From NCBI RefSeq assembly GCF_001499655.1, contig NZ_LN879502.1, positions 1,736,001 to 1,800,000 of the forward strand: a DNA stretch of 64,000 nucleotides, given 5' to 3'. The DNA is from Candidatus Protochlamydia naegleriophila (lineage in GTDB: Bacteria > Chlamydiota > Chlamydiia > Chlamydiales > Parachlamydiaceae). Made by a program: the position numbers and the translations under genes. Below the pieces are notes generated by a model. That model did no database searches and was not told the DNA's origin. It was given only the letters and a program-made list of their open reading frames with translations. This document shows, in pieces, positions 63,040-64,000 of this stretch (positions are counted from its first letter, which is position 1; every line of letters starts with the position of its first letter).

Positions 63040-63546
63040 ATGCGTATTGATCCACTTTCTTCATTAGGACAAATTTCACTGGAACAGCAAGCTGAGATTT
63101 ATTTGAAAGAATTAGAGATTCACCAAAAAAACTATTTTCAGCAGTTTTGTTCCATCTTAAATCAACCAGATCAAGATCATACAGCCGCAGAAATTCACTT
63201 AAAAAGTTTAGGGCAAGATCTGGATTTTAAAGCGGCGCGGACGCGGGAAGCCATTCAATCACTTTATCCGCTAAACCCAGGATTTGCAATCCTATTAAAA
63301 GAGCGCTATGAAAAGCGCCTCGATGAATTGCACCAAGACATGTCTGATCTTTCGTTAATGGCCATTGCCCAAGCCAAAGAAGCCGTCCATCTCAAACATA
63401 AAGAAATCGCATCCCAAATGCCTATCAATTTGGCGGATGCGGTCGCCTTGCAATTTCTCATTAAACAGTGCCAAGGCTTGATTATTCTCACAAGAGAGCA
63501 GCTGCAACTCGTCCATAATCAGCGCCAACTCTCTCTTTCGCCGTAA
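63040..63546 (+). CDS. Hypothetical helical protein
   Basis: From ATG 63040, with AAAGGGG seven bases upstream, the frame encodes 168 residues (open from a TTG at 63022). The protein is almost entirely helical and rich in Gln, Leu and His (LEQQAEIYLKELEIHQKNYF, ERYEKRLDELHQDMSDLSLM, FLIKQCQGLIILTREQLQLV). No membrane segment or known domain is seen. It could be a secreted coiled-coil protein or a chaperone, without direct support. Confidence 0.6.
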   Translation: MRIDPLSSLGQISLEQQAEIYLKELEIHQKNYFQQFCSILNQPDQDHTAAEIHLKSLGQDLDFKAARTREAIQSLYPLNPGFAILLKERYEKRLDELHQDMSDLSLMAIAQAKEAVHLKHKEIASQMPINLADAVALQFLIKQCQGLIILTREQLQLVHNQRQLSLSP

Positions 63547-63617
63547 AACGAGTATCAAAAGTTGATGGAGATCAGAGTGTTAGTAAGCAATCCAAACTGA
63601 AAAAAGCGCTCAAATAA

Positions 63618-63649
63618 AAAGCCCCGAAAATTTAAATTTTCAGGGCTTT
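63618..63649. terminator. Bidirectional terminator
   Basis: AAAGCCC (63618-63624) pairs with GGGCTTT (63643-63649), and inside it GAAAATTT pairs with AAATTTTC. The A-rich and T-rich flanks (AAATAAAAAGCCC, GGGCTTTATCC) suit termination from both convergent genes. Confidence 0.75.
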
Positions 63650-63679
63650 ATCCTTCTCGCGAGTGAAGCTTAAGACAGC

Positions 63680-64000
63680 TTACTTTCTATCGAATACTTT
63701 GGCATTCGTTCCTACATTTAATATGCTATTGGCAACGACTTGCAAAGACTTTGCAGATTCCGAAGTCACGGCTATTTTATCTTTTCTAAAGCGTTGCTGC
63801 GCTTGAGCAAACCAAACTAATGAAGCGCTATACGCTTTTTTTAATGCTTGGACTTCACCTGTCCCCAGATTTAAAATCTTTTCTTTGGCCAGCCAGTCTA
63901 TTCGCTCCAAAATCCCGACAGGCATGGTCGAAAACATATTTTGCTTCAATTCGCCCTTATTAACGGCTTTACAAACGGCATGAGCCAGTTTATACTGAAC
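63680..64000 (-). CDS. C-terminal part of an unidentified protein, cut by window end
   Basis: The minus-strand frame is open from the window edge at 64000 and ends at 63680, giving the last 106 residues of a longer protein; the frame was entered upstream of the TTG at 63949, so that is not necessarily the start. The fragment is helical and Lys/Ala-rich (LERIDWLAKEKILNLGTGEV, LVWFAQAQQRFRKDKIAVTS). No family recognised. Confidence 0.6.
   Translation of the reverse strand, partial: VQYKLAHAVCKAVNKGELKQNMFSTMPVGILERIDWLAKEKILNLGTGEVQALKKAYSASLVWFAQAQQRFRKDKIAVTSESAKSLQVVANSILNVGTNAKVFDRK

Noticed and set aside
1-64000. Insertion sequences, prophage or CRISPR array
   Set aside because: No transposase, integrase or phage structural motifs and no regularly spaced direct repeats were seen; the accessory region lacks obvious mobile-element borders.

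Overview
The window looks like chromosome from an amoeba-associated (environmental) chlamydia, most like Protochlamydia/Parachlamydia; the species cannot be read from the sequence. Clues are a fused glycyl-tRNA synthetase alpha-beta chain of 1019 residues, the dapB-dapA-dapL route to diaminopimelate, divergent rodZ and RNase HIII genes, an overlapping PP2C phosphatase/NifS pair, and several proteins with eukaryote-type domains (USP deubiquitinase, BTB, F-box, leucine-rich repeats, ankyrin-like repeats, serpin). I see no transposase, integrase or CRISPR array.

Layout. 0-8 kb: an M16 peptidase homologue without the zinc motif, a Nudix hydrolase, an FtsB-like protein, NifS and PP2C, a secreted serpin, a CPBP membrane protease and a methyltransferase. 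8.1 kb: an SRP RNA gene on the minus strand. 8.3-13.4 kb: a DRTGG/BioD-like ATPase, MazG, a second Nudix hydrolase, a heptosyltransferase and a pseudouridine synthase. 13.5-17.8 kb (minus): the classical thrS-infC-rpmI-rplT-pheS order, but the thrS position holds a ThrRS-like protein that has lost the editing, zinc and some catalytic residues; infC appears to start at AUU. tRNA-Val(GAC) lies just upstream. 18-26.8 kb: uvrC, rlmN, a decayed MORN-repeat gene, a glycosyltransferase and glyQS. 26.8-32.7 kb: a 605-residue unknown, a DCC-family protein, dnaG and a YheT-type hydrolase. 33-39.1 kb: a tightly packed plus-strand run of recD2, a phospholipase D protein, a 31-codon ORF, dapB, dapA and dapL. 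39-47.7 kb: thiL, a 52-residue membrane protein, two tandem marC-family genes, truA, a DUF368 transporter, rodZ, rnhC, an unknown and recN.

47.8-63.5 kb is the accessory part: a USP-type deubiquitinase coupled to a small membrane protein, an outer-membrane barrel protein, a 1303-residue LRR/BTB protein ending in a ubiquitin-interacting motif, an F-box/ankyrin-like protein, and a 672-residue unknown with a His-then-Asn-Cys arrangement, interrupted by an SDR protein and a photolyase. The likely shared theme is interference with the host ubiquitin system: a BTB and an F-box protein could serve as adaptors for host cullin ligases, the USP protein could remove ubiquitin, and the UIM could read it. 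That is inference from domains; secretion and host targets are not visible here.

The most rewarding items are the ubiquitin-system cluster, the ThrRS-like pseudoenzyme in the thrS slot, the AUU start of infC, the MORN pseudogene, the secreted serpin and the 31-codon ORF joined to both neighbours by ATGA overlaps.
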